Made by a program: the position numbers and the translations under genes | The notes under the pieces: model-generated | Told to the model about the DNA's origin: nothing | The model's input: only the letters and a program-made list of their open reading frames with translations | Database searches by the model: none | Part shown: positions 28,423-36,958 of the stretch, piece after piece | Numbering within the stretch: position 1 is the stretch's first letter | How the letters are laid out: each line of letters starts with the position of its first letter | Origin: a virus | IMG/VR virus record: IMGVR_UViG_3300027906_000022 | Coordinates: 1-53,892 of that record | DNA: 53,892 bases | Reading direction: 5' to 3' (one strand)

Positions 28423-30633
28423 TTATTGTATTATTTTTGAAATATCACCAGAATTATTATATTTTTTTATACCTAAATCGTATTGAGCCAATATTATTTT
28501 AGGTATAGGTTTATATTTATGTTTATTACAAGCCATAATAGCTAAACCTGAACTTATAGAAGCATCATGCGAAGTTCTATTATTAATATTAAACTTAGAC
28601 CAATCATTTAATGTACGATTAAAATACATATCTCCATAACCTTGTCCGTTATAACCTATGTATGTTTCTATGTACGATTCGATTGCTGCTGCATGAGCTT
28701 GTTTTATATCTTCACTTGAGTTAGGTATACCACCAATTTCTCTTTCTGTTACAGATAATTTATTATAAATTTTATCAGGACGATTCATAGAAAAACCTCT
28801 ATAACCCCTTCTTTTAAAATGATACAATAATCTAGGTTTGTTATTTTCAGCCAATAGTGGCATTCCATAAAATATACACGCCATTAAAACATCTTCAAAA
28901 AATATCTCAGCCGTTTGAGGTCTAGAGATATATTCTAAAAAGAAATGATTAGGTGGAACATCTGACATACTAAAAGTAGTAAGTCCGTGTAAAGATCCAT
29001 TAGATCCTCTACCATCTACAGTTCCCGATATATCATAACTATCACAACCAAAAGCTCCTAGCTCTTGATTACCAGGATATTTTATCCCATTTTTTGTTAT
29101 GAAATTATTTTGTAAAGACATGGGTGGAACCCAACTTATATAAAACCTTCCACTTTTATTAGGAACAAATTCTACAATAGTATCTTTTATTCCTTCTCTC
29201 CAATTAAAACTTCCTTGAGTAACAACAGAACTATGTTTTATATCTGCATTCCAATCTATTTGTTCATAGATTTTTGTTAAATTAAATAAGGAAGATTTGG
29301 CTTCGTCTCTGAAAGCATGTTCTTCAGTTCGTGGAAATTGTCGATAAAATTCATTTAAAGCATCTTGATCTTGTTTTAAACCATCAACTTCATTTTGCCA
29401 ATATTCGATGACTCCCGTATCAATTTCGACATCTTGTGGACCTTTGATAGATTTAGATGGGGTATCGAAGACAGGTAACCCATAAGAATCAAGGTATCCT
29501 TCGTAGTTCCATTCCATAGGTATGAACAAAGAATATAATCCTGACCTAGTTTGGCCATTGGCGTTTCGTTGAGTAACATCTGAGTCATAATATAATTTTT
29601 TAAAGTTATCTCCTCCTTTGTCTAAAGCATTAGAGGTAGATCCCATCATGCATTTACCTATAATTCTAGAACCTAATCGTAAACATGTTTTTGTAACACG
29701 CCAATTATTTAATATATTGTTTGGTCTCTCCCATTTTCCAGATTCATCATGAACTAATAGCTTGAGTTTTTCACCATCATAACTATTATCCCCTGTATTT
29801 TTCCAGTCAATAGTTGTATCTAATCCTTGAAGTTCATCTGGTTTTTCGTTTGCAATTATTTTTCTTCTTGTAAATTTACTTGCTGGTACTCTATATGCTA
29901 ACTCAGTTTTAGGTCGATCCATACCATCTTGAATCGGTTTAAAAAAGAAAGGATAATTAACTGAAATAGGTACTACTTTATCAGTAAACATTGTTTTTGC
30001 ATCAGGTCCTGTTTTAGATAAGATTCCATATCGTGAGTCGCTGGAAATAGTTGCCAAATTAACAACTTCTCCTGACGCCATGAATGAAAAACCAGACCGT
30101 CTATTTTTGAGGTAGGCCATTCCATAGCAACGTTTGTCCGCTTTACAAGCTTCCCAAAAGATAAAGAATAATCTATTTGCTTCTCTAAAGTCTGGTTTAC
30201 CAACGTCAATTTTGGACCACTGCAAGTACATATAATGAGTGCCAGTGATATAAGTAGAAATATTTTTGTTATAAAAGAAAAACCCTTCATCTCTATATTC
30301 GAATTCTTTATCAATATAATCATACCATTTTTCTTTGAAATCTACATCATATTGTTCCCAATCAAATATAGTTTTAATATGTTTAAATTGAGTCGGTAAG
30401 GGTGTAAATTCCCATGCGTTTGATTTAAATTTATGCACATTTTTAGCTACGGGTAAACCTATAACTAAATTTTGTATTTGTATAATTTCCCCTACTGTTC
30501 CATTTTTACTAATAACAATAAGATCATGTTCTTTGTTATATCCATACTCCCATTTATTATACCTATTCATTCTTTTTAGAATTTTAGGTTTAATATAATC
30601 AGGTAATATTTTATATAAAGTTTGCTCGTACAT
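28423..30633 (-). CDS. terL: Terminase large subunit
   Basis: 736 aa. ATPase part: a variant Walker A-like segment YLKNRRSGFSF (about 174-184) and a clear Walker B LLVHDE (292-297, with Asp296-Glu297), followed by a GSTSNA coupling-like motif (331-336). Nuclease part: an RNase H-like triad Asp531 (FGCDSYD), Glu596 (LLAEN) and Asp690 (SHDAS). Length and domain order are normal for TerL. It cuts concatemers and pumps DNA through the portal encoded next door. Its start overlaps the upstream stop by one base. Confidence 0.9.
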   Translation of the reverse strand: MYEQTLYKILPDYIKPKILKRMNRYNKWEYGYNKEHDLIVISKNGTVGEIIQIQNLVIGLPVAKNVHKFKSNAWEFTPLPTQFKHIKTIFDWEQYDVDFKEKWYDYIDKEFEYRDEGFFFYNKNISTYITGTHYMYLQWSKIDVGKPDFREANRLFFIFWEACKADKRCYGMAYLKNRRSGFSFMASGEVVNLATISSDSRYGILSKTGPDAKTMFTDKVVPISVNYPFFFKPIQDGMDRPKTELAYRVPASKFTRRKIIANEKPDELQGLDTTIDWKNTGDNSYDGEKLKLLVHDESGKWERPNNILNNWRVTKTCLRLGSRIIGKCMMGSTSNALDKGGDNFKKLYYDSDVTQRNANGQTRSGLYSLFIPMEWNYEGYLDSYGLPVFDTPSKSIKGPQDVEIDTGVIEYWQNEVDGLKQDQDALNEFYRQFPRTEEHAFRDEAKSSLFNLTKIYEQIDWNADIKHSSVVTQGSFNWREGIKDTIVEFVPNKSGRFYISWVPPMSLQNNFITKNGIKYPGNQELGAFGCDSYDISGTVDGRGSNGSLHGLTTFSMSDVPPNHFFLEYISRPQTAEIFFEDVLMACIFYGMPLLAENNKPRLLYHFKRRGYRGFSMNRPDKIYNKLSVTEREIGGIPNSSEDIKQAHAAAIESYIETYIGYNGQGYGDMYFNRTLNDWSKFNINNRTSHDASISSGLAIMACNKHKYKPIPKIILAQYDLGIKKYNNSGDISKIIQ

Positions 30634-30908
30634 TATTTAGATCTTCCTTCGGCAAAACCTTTAAAAGTTTTCTCTTCTTTAACTTCTTTAGGTTTTTCAT
30701 TTAATATGTCTTCTTCTTCTTGAATTCTGGTAAGAATTTCGAATGCATCAAAGATAGCTAATTTTTTAGTAGCTGCAGCGTTTTTTAATCTATCTGCGGA
30801 AATATCTGGTCCGAAATCTATAATCGGTTCTTTAGCAACTTTAATAAGTTCATTAACCGCTACTCGTCCAGCGTGGATTATATTCTTTTTCGTTTCCTTG
30901 ATACTCAT
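30633..30908 (-). CDS. Small terminase candidate
   Basis: 91 aa, mostly helical and charged. The core (ISADRLKNAAATKKLAIFDAFEIL) is a motif I associate with a small protein preceding the large terminase in similar phages. The position and size fit a terminase small subunit or DNA-recognition partner, but no helix-turn-helix is obvious. It overlaps the upstream GroES-like gene by 56 nt. Confidence 0.5.
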   Translation of the reverse strand: MSIKETKKNIIHAGRVAVNELIKVAKEPIIDFGPDISADRLKNAAATKKLAIFDAFEILTRIQEEEDILNEKPKEVKEEKTFKGFAEGRSK

Positions 30909-31458
30909 ATTTAATTACAATGTCATTTGATTTCATACAATATAATCTTTCATTATCTATTAAAAAATCATATTCTCCGTAAGGTTTATACCCTACAAGG
31001 TCTCCCTCGCTCACTCCGAGGCCTTCTAAGACCTTATTACCTATTTTTAATACCCCAATAAGCTTTTCTTCTTTTTGACTCTTAAATTGACTTTTATTTT
31101 CTATTGGTTTTATAAAACATCTATTGTTAATTGACCGCCAATCACCTTTATTTTTGTATAAATAAATTTGATCTATAGAAACAAAATACAAATTATCTTT
31201 AAAAAAAGCTTTACCATTTTTTTGTTTTCCATCCATACCATACCAACGTCTAAAAACGTTATGATGAATTAAAATAGAATCCCCTACTTTAATAGGTGTG
31301 GTAAAAGCTTTTGGTATTGCAATTACTTTTGCATAATTATTTACAAACTTATGTTTTTCAACTTTAGTATTTAGTATAAGATTTTTATCCCCTACCTTAA
31401 CTTCATTGTTATAAGTTTCGCCTAATGGTTCAACAATAAAATCATATATGCTGTTCAT
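30853..31458 (-). CDS. Two-domain GroES-like co-chaperonin
   Basis: 201 aa with two GroES-type folds. Domain 1 (about 4-101): FIVEPLGET, AKVIAIPKAF, IKVGDSILIHHNVF, FVSIDQIYLYK. Domain 2 (about 110-185): NNRCFIKPIE, then EGDLVGYKPYGEYDFLID, ending YCMKSNDIVIKYE, which matches the GroES C-terminal strand pattern. A flexible insert lies at about 70-90. It is separate from the canonical small GroES near 37.5 kb and sits just before the terminase and head genes, so a role in folding capsid protein, like T4 gp31, is plausible but inferred. Confidence 0.7.
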   Translation of the reverse strand: MNSIYDFIVEPLGETYNNEVKVGDKNLILNTKVEKHKFVNNYAKVIAIPKAFTTPIKVGDSILIHHNVFRRWYGMDGKQKNGKAFFKDNLYFVSIDQIYLYKNKGDWRSINNRCFIKPIENKSQFKSQKEEKLIGVLKIGNKVLEGLGVSEGDLVGYKPYGEYDFLIDNERLYCMKSNDIVIKYEYQGNEKEYNPRWTSSG

Positions 31459-31685
31459 TAGTACTCTAAATCATACTCAATAGATATTGCCATGTTAGAA
31501 TTAAATTTTTTCCATGGCAATACCTCATTGTTTTTTTTAATGAAAATATTATAAGAATTGTCTTTTTCTTCATATAAGATATGAGAAATTTCATGACCAC
31601 CATATACAGGTTGTGTTACAGCATAATGCATTGCATCATTTTTATAATCAGAACCTATACTGATTTTTCTTATGATGTGATCCAT
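31458..31685 (-). CDS. Hypothetical 75-aa protein
   Basis: Acidic small protein starting MDHIIRKISIGSDYK, with mixed alpha/beta character (HEISHILYEEKDNSYNIFI). The HEISH resembles a zinc-protease motif, but the protein is too short to say more. It overlaps both neighbours by one base, so it belongs to one translation-coupled run. Confidence 0.6.
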   Translation of the reverse strand: MDHIIRKISIGSDYKNDAMHYAVTQPVYGGHEISHILYEEKDNSYNIFIKKNNEVLPWKKFNSNMAISIEYDLEY

Positions 31686-31942
31686 TATTTTTTCTCTTCT
31701 TCTACTTTTTCAATTGGTTCAAAAGTACCATCTTTTAAGCTTATATTAATAGCTCCGTATTTATCTTCAAGAGTTTTCTTCATTTCTTCACCGTCTTTAT
31801 TAACGTCACTAATTTCATGCAATGCAGCATGTTTTTGTGATTCTAAAGCTCCGATCTGTAACAATAATTTATTTATTGCTTCTTGATGTTCAGTTACTTG
31901 TTTAAACTCTTGTTCGTCTAATTTTTTAATTTCTTCACTCAT
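31685..31942 (-). CDS. Small coiled-coil protein
   Basis: 85 aa, almost entirely charged helix (LDEQEFKQVTEHQEAINKLLLQIGALESQK), then a short strand region SLKDGTFEP and an acidic tail. Small prefoldin-like coiled-coil proteins of this form are common among phage head genes. No function is assigned. Confidence 0.6.
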   Translation of the reverse strand: MSEEIKKLDEQEFKQVTEHQEAINKLLLQIGALESQKHAALHEISDVNKDGEEMKKTLEDKYGAINISLKDGTFEPIEKVEEEKK

Positions 31943-31965
31943 TTTAATTGATTTAATTGTTTAAT

Positions 31966-32148
31966 TTATTTAGTTGATTGTTTAAAGTGATTATCAAAAT
32001 GATATTCTACTTTTTTCTTAAGTTCTGTGTGATAGTTTTCGTCAAGTATCATAGTTAGTATTTTTTTTTCTGCTTGCGTGTAACCTATAGCATAAACACT
32101 AATAATAGTTATAATACTTAAAGTAATTATTTTAAGTTTATTTTTCAT
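31966..32148 (-). CDS. Small single-TM protein
   Basis: 60 aa. An N-terminal hydrophobic helix (about 5-24) follows a Lys-rich start. The rest is a charged periplasmic-type helix. It lies a few genes downstream of the holin, so an inner-membrane spanin or antiholin role is possible. The leader contains AATTAAATTAAA. Confidence 0.55.
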   Translation of the reverse strand: MKNKLKIITLSIITIISVYAIGYTQAEKKILTMILDENYHTELKKKVEYHFDNHFKQSTK

Positions 32149-32178
32149 TTTATTTAATTTAATTATATTTAATTTTAT

Positions 32179-32523
32179 TTACCCTTGTGAAAGCCAAGTT
32201 TGTTTTTTATTTCTTTCTTCCATAGTGGTTTCTTTTGTTGGTCTAGCACTAGCCCTTGGGATCCAATCCCACATTGCTTGTTCTCTTTTTAGATTCCAAT
32301 CCTCGCGTCGCGTCCAACTTGACTCAAATTGAGTTTTTCTATTAGAACTTGGTTCTATACCAGGAACTCCAGGACTAATATCTTCATTCAACCATTTATC
32401 ATAAGTAGAAGAAGGAATAGTCCTAGGGCCAAAACCGGATATACCATGTTGAGATTGTGCAGCCCCATGTAATTGAGCTTTTCTTTTTAATCTTTTATTG
32501 ATTTTATTTTTATAAGTGCTCAT
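32179..32523 (-). CDS. Hypothetical basic protein
   Basis: 114 aa, very basic at the N-terminus (INKRLKRKAQLHG) and Trp/Arg-rich later (SSWTRREDWNLKREQAMWDW). No recognised domain. Probable structural or DNA-associated small protein by context. Confidence 0.55.
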   Translation of the reverse strand: MSTYKNKINKRLKRKAQLHGAAQSQHGISGFGPRTIPSSTYDKWLNEDISPGVPGIEPSSNRKTQFESSWTRREDWNLKREQAMWDWIPRASARPTKETTMEERNKKQTWLSQG

Positions 32524-32545
32524 ATTGTATAGTTACAGATTTTAT

Positions 32546-33007
32546 TTATTTTTTAAATAAACTTGTTGCTTTTTCAGTTGTTCGACCACCGAAATAAGCT
32601 AAAACAACTGACATCATCACTTTCTCAAAAGTATCGTTCCATAATTCTCCTATATGAAAAGGTATAGTTTCTACGCTATCCAATATACCAGCTAATGAAA
32701 ATACTATAATACACCATACTAAAACTAGTGGGCGTACGTTTTTAGAAAGCCACGAATCTGATAAACTATCTGCCTCCCATCTTGAAGTGATAGCATCCAT
32801 TTCTTTATTTTGCTGCTCAAATATAAGTTGTTGTAGTTTTATTTTATCTTCACTACTTACGTTTGATTTACCTATAGCAGCAATAGCTTCTGCAGGAGAT
32901 GAAACGCCACTAATTAAATTACCTAAAGTAGGATTAACTAGTGAGGCAGCACCAAACAATAGTTTACCTACAGTAGTCTCTGCAAATTTCTTTTTTGGTT
33001 TACTCAT
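32546..33007 (-). CDS. Holin, GTA-type three-TM family
   Basis: 153 aa. An amphipathic hydrophobic segment lies at about 14-34, followed by a charged helix. Then comes the family-like motif WLSKNVRP (86-93) directly before a TM helix (93-109), with a last TM at about 128-142 and a Lys tail. This W-L-x(3-4)-RP-TM pattern is the hallmark of the GTA_holin_3TM group. It would make the inner-membrane hole for lysis. It is far from the M15 peptidase gene, so the lysis genes are split. Confidence 0.7.
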   Translation of the reverse strand: MSKPKKKFAETTVGKLLFGAASLVNPTLGNLISGVSSPAEAIAAIGKSNVSSEDKIKLQQLIFEQQNKEMDAITSRWEADSLSDSWLSKNVRPLVLVWCIIVFSLAGILDSVETIPFHIGELWNDTFEKVMMSVVLAYFGGRTTEKATSLFKK

Positions 33008-33209
33008 CTAATTTTGTTTCTAAAACTTGGTTTCCGTTTGGAAAAATATAATCATAACCAGGGTACATAATAGTAGTATAACCCCTGTTGTCAACACCTT
33101 TAACCTTATGTTCAACCCCCTTCATAGTAATTTTATTACTAGGAATTAAATTAGATTTATTGTTAACATCAGGACTATTTTTTAAATACCCTGTTTTTGA
33201 TTTTTTCAC
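33000..33209 (-). CDS. Small conserved virion-type protein
   Basis: 69 aa, with the pattern YLKNSPDVNNKSNLIPSN, then ITMKGVEHKVKGVDNRGY and YPGYDYIFP. I recall this kind of sequence from several Bacteroidota and marine phages, without a known function. It overlaps the holin start by 8 nt. Confidence 0.6.
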   Translation of the reverse strand: MKKSKTGYLKNSPDVNNKSNLIPSNKITMKGVEHKVKGVDNRGYTTIMYPGYDYIFPNGNQVLETKLDE

Positions 33210-33211
33210 TT

Positions 33212-33703
33212 CTAGTTATCTCCTGGTTCTGGCCATGTTCCACCTTTATTGCTTTTACTGACATTGAATGCTTTAAGATAAGCATTCTTTTGAGCTTCAG
33301 TTTGTGGTATAACACCTTTTGAGATTTCCTTACCATAGTTTGGACCATATGTCTCTAGAGCTTTTTTTCCTTCACCAGTATTAGCTTTTTTAATAGAATC
33401 CCACACACCAGAAACAAAAGTCAAGTTTCTCTCTGATGTCTTTTTGGCCTCTCTAGCTTTGTGTAACTTCTTCCCATGCTCTAATACCGCATCAAGATTA
33501 TAAGTTTGTTGAGCAGCACCTTTACCCATTATTTCATCGACTTTAGCAGCACCTTTTTGGTAACCTGATTGTCTAGCTGGTCCGAAGTTTTGAGTATAAC
33601 CTCTTGCACTACCTAAGTAATCAAGTTGCTTTGCAGCATCTGCTGGGTCTTTTGCATTGACAGCACCACCTTGAGCAGCACCTTTTTTGTTGTTTTTATT
33701 CAT
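33212..33703 (-). CDS. Hypothetical Gly/Ala/Lys-rich protein
   Basis: 163 aa. It has an N-terminal Lys/Ala/Gly-rich tract and the element KGAAQ or KGAAK repeated three times, then charged helices. No recognised domain. It lies within a run of small genes around the head module. Confidence 0.55.
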   Translation of the reverse strand: MNKNNKKGAAQGGAVNAKDPADAAKQLDYLGSARGYTQNFGPARQSGYQKGAAKVDEIMGKGAAQQTYNLDAVLEHGKKLHKAREAKKTSERNLTFVSGVWDSIKKANTGEGKKALETYGPNYGKEISKGVIPQTEAQKNAYLKAFNVSKSNKGGTWPEPGDN

Positions 33704-33713
33704 TTTTTTAATA

Positions 33714-34073
33714 TTAAGTGTTTAATTTGTTTTCTAGTTTATAAGGTTTAAGTTCCCAAGGTTGGTTTGGATCTCCAGAAGCCATCTTAGCGTAAGGATA
33801 TTCTTTTCCTTTCCAATATACAACTTCTTTACCAGCACCGTTGATTCCATAATCTAATTCCCCATCTTTATATTGCCTAACATGTTCAAGTTCGTGAACA
33901 ATAGTTTTTAATTTTTCACCAGGATCCCTATCTTTCGTAAAAGAATCTTCGTTTAAAACAATAACTCCATTTTTAGGTGTTCTAGCGTGAACTTGATCTC
34001 CTTTCATATCTCTTTCAAACATTGAAGTGCTTAAAAGGGCTAAATTAAAAGGAGGTTTTATTTTAAATGCCAT
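33714..34073 (-). CDS. Small zinc-metalloprotease-like protein
   Basis: 119 aa from the ATG at 34073. I prefer this start because it falls just after the stop of the next gene; the longer frame to 34130 would overlap that gene. Residues 60-64 are HELEH with hydrophobic context (LKTIVHELEHVRQY), the core of a minimal gluzincin/zincin domain. A third ligand may be one of the later Glu or His. Similar short HExxH proteins occur in phage structural operons, possibly maturation or cell-wall enzymes. Confidence 0.6.
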   Translation of the reverse strand: MAFKIKPPFNLALLSTSMFERDMKGDQVHARTPKNGVIVLNEDSFTKDRDPGEKLKTIVHELEHVRQYKDGELDYGINGAGKEVVYWKGKEYPYAKMASGDPNQPWELKPYKLENKLNT

Positions 34074-34074
34074 A

Positions 34075-34230
34075 TTATTTAATATAAGGAAATTTTTTAT
34101 TGAACCATTCTTTACGATTCTCACATCCACAAGGAATATTAAGACCGTCAGACATTTTATCTACAACGGTCTTAATTCCTGTTTTTTCAGTGAATTTCGC
34201 TATACTGTCGCCAAATCCCCTTGATTTCAT
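34075..34230 (-). CDS. Hypothetical 51-aa protein with Cys pair
   Basis: ATG at 34230, TAA at 34077-34075. Sequence MKSRGFGDSIAKFTEKTG, then IKTVVDKMSDGLNIPCGCENRK. The CGC followed by a Lys/Trp/Phe-rich end suggests a small metal- or redox-capable motif, but two cysteines are too few for a zinc finger unless it dimerises. It fits tightly between its neighbours, supporting a real gene. Confidence 0.6.
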   Translation of the reverse strand: MKSRGFGDSIAKFTEKTGIKTVVDKMSDGLNIPCGCENRKEWFNKKFPYIK

Positions 34231-34235
34231 TTATC

Positions 34236-34688
34236 TTATAAAGTGTTATCTGTTGAGAAAACAGCACTTGACCAGTACATTTGATCATCAGTACCTCTTA
34301 CTCCGCCACCATCTAAACCAAGTTGAGCTGCAGCAGCTACACCACCTGGGTTAGCTGTTAAAGCTTTAACAATAGCTTGAGAAGGCATGTTACCATCTAC
34401 AGTAACTGCAGTTGGATTTGTAGCGGCTGTTTGCGAAATAGATACAGTCAATGTACATATTCTACCTGCTATAGAATCTGCAGGTACAGTTGCGCCATCA
34501 GCATGTCCAGCATTGTAAGTTGCTAAACCACTTTTAAGTGTAATGATTGCGGTGTAAACACCAGCAGCAGTACTATCTGCGATATTTTCAATATCACTTA
34601 CAGGGATAAGTACATCTCTACCTCCCCAATCGCCACCACTCCCTGGAGCTGTAGCGTTTTCAATTTTAAATTTTACAAATTTTGCCAT
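34236..34688 (-). CDS. Probable head decoration or other structural protein
   Basis: 150 aa, Ala/Thr/Gly-rich and beta-type (KFVKFKIENATAPGSGG, VLIPVSDIENI). Higher-GC codons and a peculiar CAA-repeat leader suggest strong expression. No catalytic motif. A capsid decoration or outer-shell role is a guess from composition. Confidence 0.55.
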   Translation of the reverse strand: MAKFVKFKIENATAPGSGGDWGGRDVLIPVSDIENIADSTAAGVYTAIITLKSGLATYNAGHADGATVPADSIAGRICTLTVSISQTAATNPTAVTVDGNMPSQAIVKALTANPGGVAAAAQLGLDGGGVRGTDDQMYWSSAVFSTDNTL

Positions 34689-34690
34689 AA

Positions 34691-34728
34691 TTTTTGTTTT
34701 TGTTTTTGTTGTTGTTGTTGTTGTTGTT
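34691..34728 (-). repeat. CAA/AAC-repeat untranslated leader
   Basis: Seven tandem GTT units at 34708-34728 (AAC on the coding strand) run into AAAAACAAAAACAAAAA up to the ATG of the 150-aa gene. It is an unstructured, G-free leader, much like known translation-enhancing CAA leaders, in a genome without Shine-Dalgarno sites. It could also be a simple slippage repeat. Confidence 0.6.
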
Positions 34729-34760
34729 TTATGTGATTTGCAGTTTACTCTGTTTTTTAT

Positions 34761-35225
34761 TTATCTCTTTACATTATGAGTTAATGGGTTAACATATTTA
34801 CCTTTTACAGACCATCCACCTGTACTTGGATCTAATTGTACACCACGTCTTCTTAGATCTCCTTTTGAAAGTACTTTTCCATATTCATTCTTAAAAGTTG
34901 GCGAGAATACTTTTGTTGTACTATTTGTCACCGAAGGGTTTTTTGCAGTTTGCACACTTTTTGCAACTTTTCTACCTAATTTTAGTTTAGAAAGAACACC
35001 TACAGGAGCTATTGCTGTACCAACAGTTATCAAATTTCTTAGCATATTTAAACCACCACTTGTAGCATATTTTACTCCTCTAACAAATTTAGTTAATCCA
35101 CTTGCATCTGGTTTTATATCTCCATGTCTGGCTACTTCCTGATCTCTTTTTTCATTAGTCAAAAAAGCATGTTCATTATGAGCTTGTTGAGGAGCACCGT
35201 AATAACGGTTTGCTTGGAATACCAT
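34761..35225 (-). CDS. Hypothetical virion-associated protein
   Basis: 154 aa, basic. Residues about 55-80 are moderately hydrophobic (GGLNMLRNLITVGTAIAPVGVL), a possible amphipathic or membrane helix. No recognised domain. Confidence 0.55.
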   Translation of the reverse strand: MVFQANRYYGAPQQAHNEHAFLTNEKRDQEVARHGDIKPDASGLTKFVRGVKYATSGGLNMLRNLITVGTAIAPVGVLSKLKLGRKVAKSVQTAKNPSVTNSTTKVFSPTFKNEYGKVLSKGDLRRRGVQLDPSTGGWSVKGKYVNPLTHNVKR

Positions 35226-35236
35226 AATATTAATAT

Positions 35237-35479
35237 TTAATGATGTTTTTCGTCATACTTAAGATCACCAGCTAATTTAGAAATATGTTTTTCATCAGCT
35301 GTCATATCTATATCACTATGTCCATGTTTGTCATCATATTTAACATCTTCTTTTAGATATTCCATATGTTTTTCGTCATCATATTTAGTTGCTTCATAAT
35401 TACTAGCGGTTACTTTAGTATGAGCATGTCTTGAGTTACCTGAGTATTGGCCTTTGTGACCTTCTTCGTTTACTGCCAT
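35237..35479 (-). CDS. His/Asp/Lys-rich repeat protein
   Basis: 80 aa. The element KYD(D/E)(D/E/K)KH or DEKH recurs four times (near residues 33, 48, 64 and 74) and histidine is strongly enriched. It looks like a short metal-binding or flexible repeat peptide. No family is recognised. Confidence 0.55.
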   Translation of the reverse strand: MAVNEEGHKGQYSGNSRHAHTKVTASNYEATKYDDEKHMEYLKEDVKYDDKHGHSDIDMTADEKHISKLAGDLKYDEKHH

Positions 35480-35483
35480 AATA

Positions 35484-35753
35484 TTATTTTTTTAATTTAG
35501 GGTAATGTCTATATACACAAGCTTTAATTCCAGCTGGTCTAGGTGCATTGTGAGCTAGTTTAATAGCAGACTTAGCTCTTTTTTCAGTATTAACAGGATA
35601 AGTTCCTTTTGGTGCTCCACCTGATGGACCACAAAAAGGACCATCTGAAGAGTCATATTTACCAGCGTTACTTCCCCCTGGTTTTTCGTCGTTTTTTGTT
35701 GAACCTACTTTTTTAGCAGCTCCTAACGGATTGTGTTGTTGAATATATGCCAT
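35484..35753 (-). CDS. Small conserved protein, DUF6582-like motif
   Basis: 89 aa. GPFCGPSGGAPKGTYPVNTEKRAKSAIK, then ACVYRHYP, matches in style the F-x-GP...(F/Y)P-(V/I)-x-(T/D)...RA+-A(I/L) motif I know from small phage proteins (DUF6582 type) found near capsid genes. Probable virion-associated protein. Confidence 0.6.
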   Translation of the reverse strand: MAYIQQHNPLGAAKKVGSTKNDEKPGGSNAGKYDSSDGPFCGPSGGAPKGTYPVNTEKRAKSAIKLAHNAPRPAGIKACVYRHYPKLKK

Positions 35754-35759
35754 GATTTT

Positions 35760-36326
35760 TTATTTACCTACTATTATATCCGCAACAGTAACTGTATTTA
35801 AAGCTGTTACATAATCTACAGCAACAGGAAGAATAGTTCCTGCTGGTACCGCTTTAAAAGTTAAAGCTTGCGCTGCGATTGGAGCGTCTACGTTTACTGT
35901 ATCAATTACTGCAGTTCCATCACCACCACCACCGGCAACTGTTATTATATCCCCTGGATTATAACCAGAACCAGCCGCATTTATTGCGATTACTGTTATA
36001 GCACCTGCAACAGCAGTTGTATTTACTGTTAAACCAGATGCGTTAGCATTAGAACATGTTGTGGCAGCTCCTGTAGCTGTTGTATAACCTGAACCTCCAG
36101 TAGAAAGTGTTAAAGTAGCAGCAGAATTTAAACTCGTTCCAGGTAGTATAACACTAACATCACCCGCAGCACCTACGTACAAGATTGAACTATTTAAAAA
36201 AGTTCCTAAATTTCCAGTTTGATTCTCATGAACCCAAGCTGGTCTAGGATCTATTGAGGCTATCATTGTTGCTGTTAAAGGCATACCTCTAGATATTATA
36301 CTATCGTTTGTTGGAAATTGTCCCAT
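35760..36326 (-). CDS. Structural protein with GSGY repeats
   Basis: 188 aa, beta-type. The pattern GSGYTTATGA and GSGYNPGDIITVAGGGG is a short repeat common in phage neck, baseplate and decoration proteins. No TM or signal. Probably a virion surface protein; the exact place is unknown. Confidence 0.6.
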   Translation of the reverse strand: MGQFPTNDSIISRGMPLTATMIASIDPRPAWVHENQTGNLGTFLNSSILYVGAAGDVSVILPGTSLNSAATLTLSTGGSGYTTATGAATTCSNANASGLTVNTTAVAGAITVIAINAAGSGYNPGDIITVAGGGGDGTAVIDTVNVDAPIAAQALTFKAVPAGTILPVAVDYVTALNTVTVADIIVGK

Positions 36327-36351
36327 TGTAATTTATTTTTTTAATTAATAT

Positions 36352-36567
36352 TTAATCTCTTTGAGCGCATAAAACTGCGTTAAGAGGTTTGTAAGAGGTT
36401 GGAGCTTTTAAGATTTGCATCCCTGTTATTCCAGAGCTTGAACCTTTCCCGTGTGGTCTACCTTCTTGATCTAGTGGCCCATCCCATATATGAGATTCCC
36501 CAACTATACCAACTTTGCTCCCAGGTTTTAATTCTTCCATTGAAGGATCATATTTTGTGTTGTGCAT
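36352..36567 (-). CDS. Hypothetical 71-aa protein
   Basis: Gly/Pro/Ser-rich small protein (MHNTKYDPSMEELKPGS...). No recognised domain. Regular spacing in the operon supports it as real. Confidence 0.55.
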   Translation of the reverse strand: MHNTKYDPSMEELKPGSKVGIVGESHIWDGPLDQEGRPHGKGSSSGITGMQILKAPTSYKPLNAVLCAQRD

Positions 36568-36584
36568 AATTAATGTTTTTTTTG

Positions 36585-36956
36585 TTAAATAAGTGATCTA
36601 CTTTGTAGGGCCATACTTCTTTCGAATTCATCACCATACATTTGGTTTGCGGTTTGTTCAGCTATTGGATCAAAATTTCCCCCAACAGGTGGTCTTCCAC
36701 CACCCCCAGCATATTGAACATCCGGTGAAGTAGGAATAACTGAAGTATCTCCTACTGGAGATGGTTGAGCTAAATTACCTTGTACCGGTGTTATAGGAAT
36801 TTCAGGACTAGGCATACCACCTGTTCCCCCAAGTTTACTCTCTATGTTATCTAATTTACTTATAACATTGGTTTCAAAACCACTTCTACTTTGACCTGAT
36901 AGTGCTTGTGCAATACGAGAAGTAGCGTGACCAGTTTTTGTTCCAAATATTCCCAT
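36585..36956 (-). CDS. Hypothetical Pro/Gly-rich protein
   Basis: 123 aa. A short helical N-terminus is followed by a Pro/Gly/Ser/Gln-rich linker (about 45-95) and a short helical end. Disordered linker proteins of this kind are common as minor head or tail components. Function unknown. Confidence 0.55.
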   Translation of the reverse strand: MGIFGTKTGHATSRIAQALSGQSRSGFETNVISKLDNIESKLGGTGGMPSPEIPITPVQGNLAQPSPVGDTSVIPTSPDVQYAGGGGRPPVGGNFDPIAEQTANQMYGDEFERSMALQSRSLI

Positions 36957-36958
36957 AA

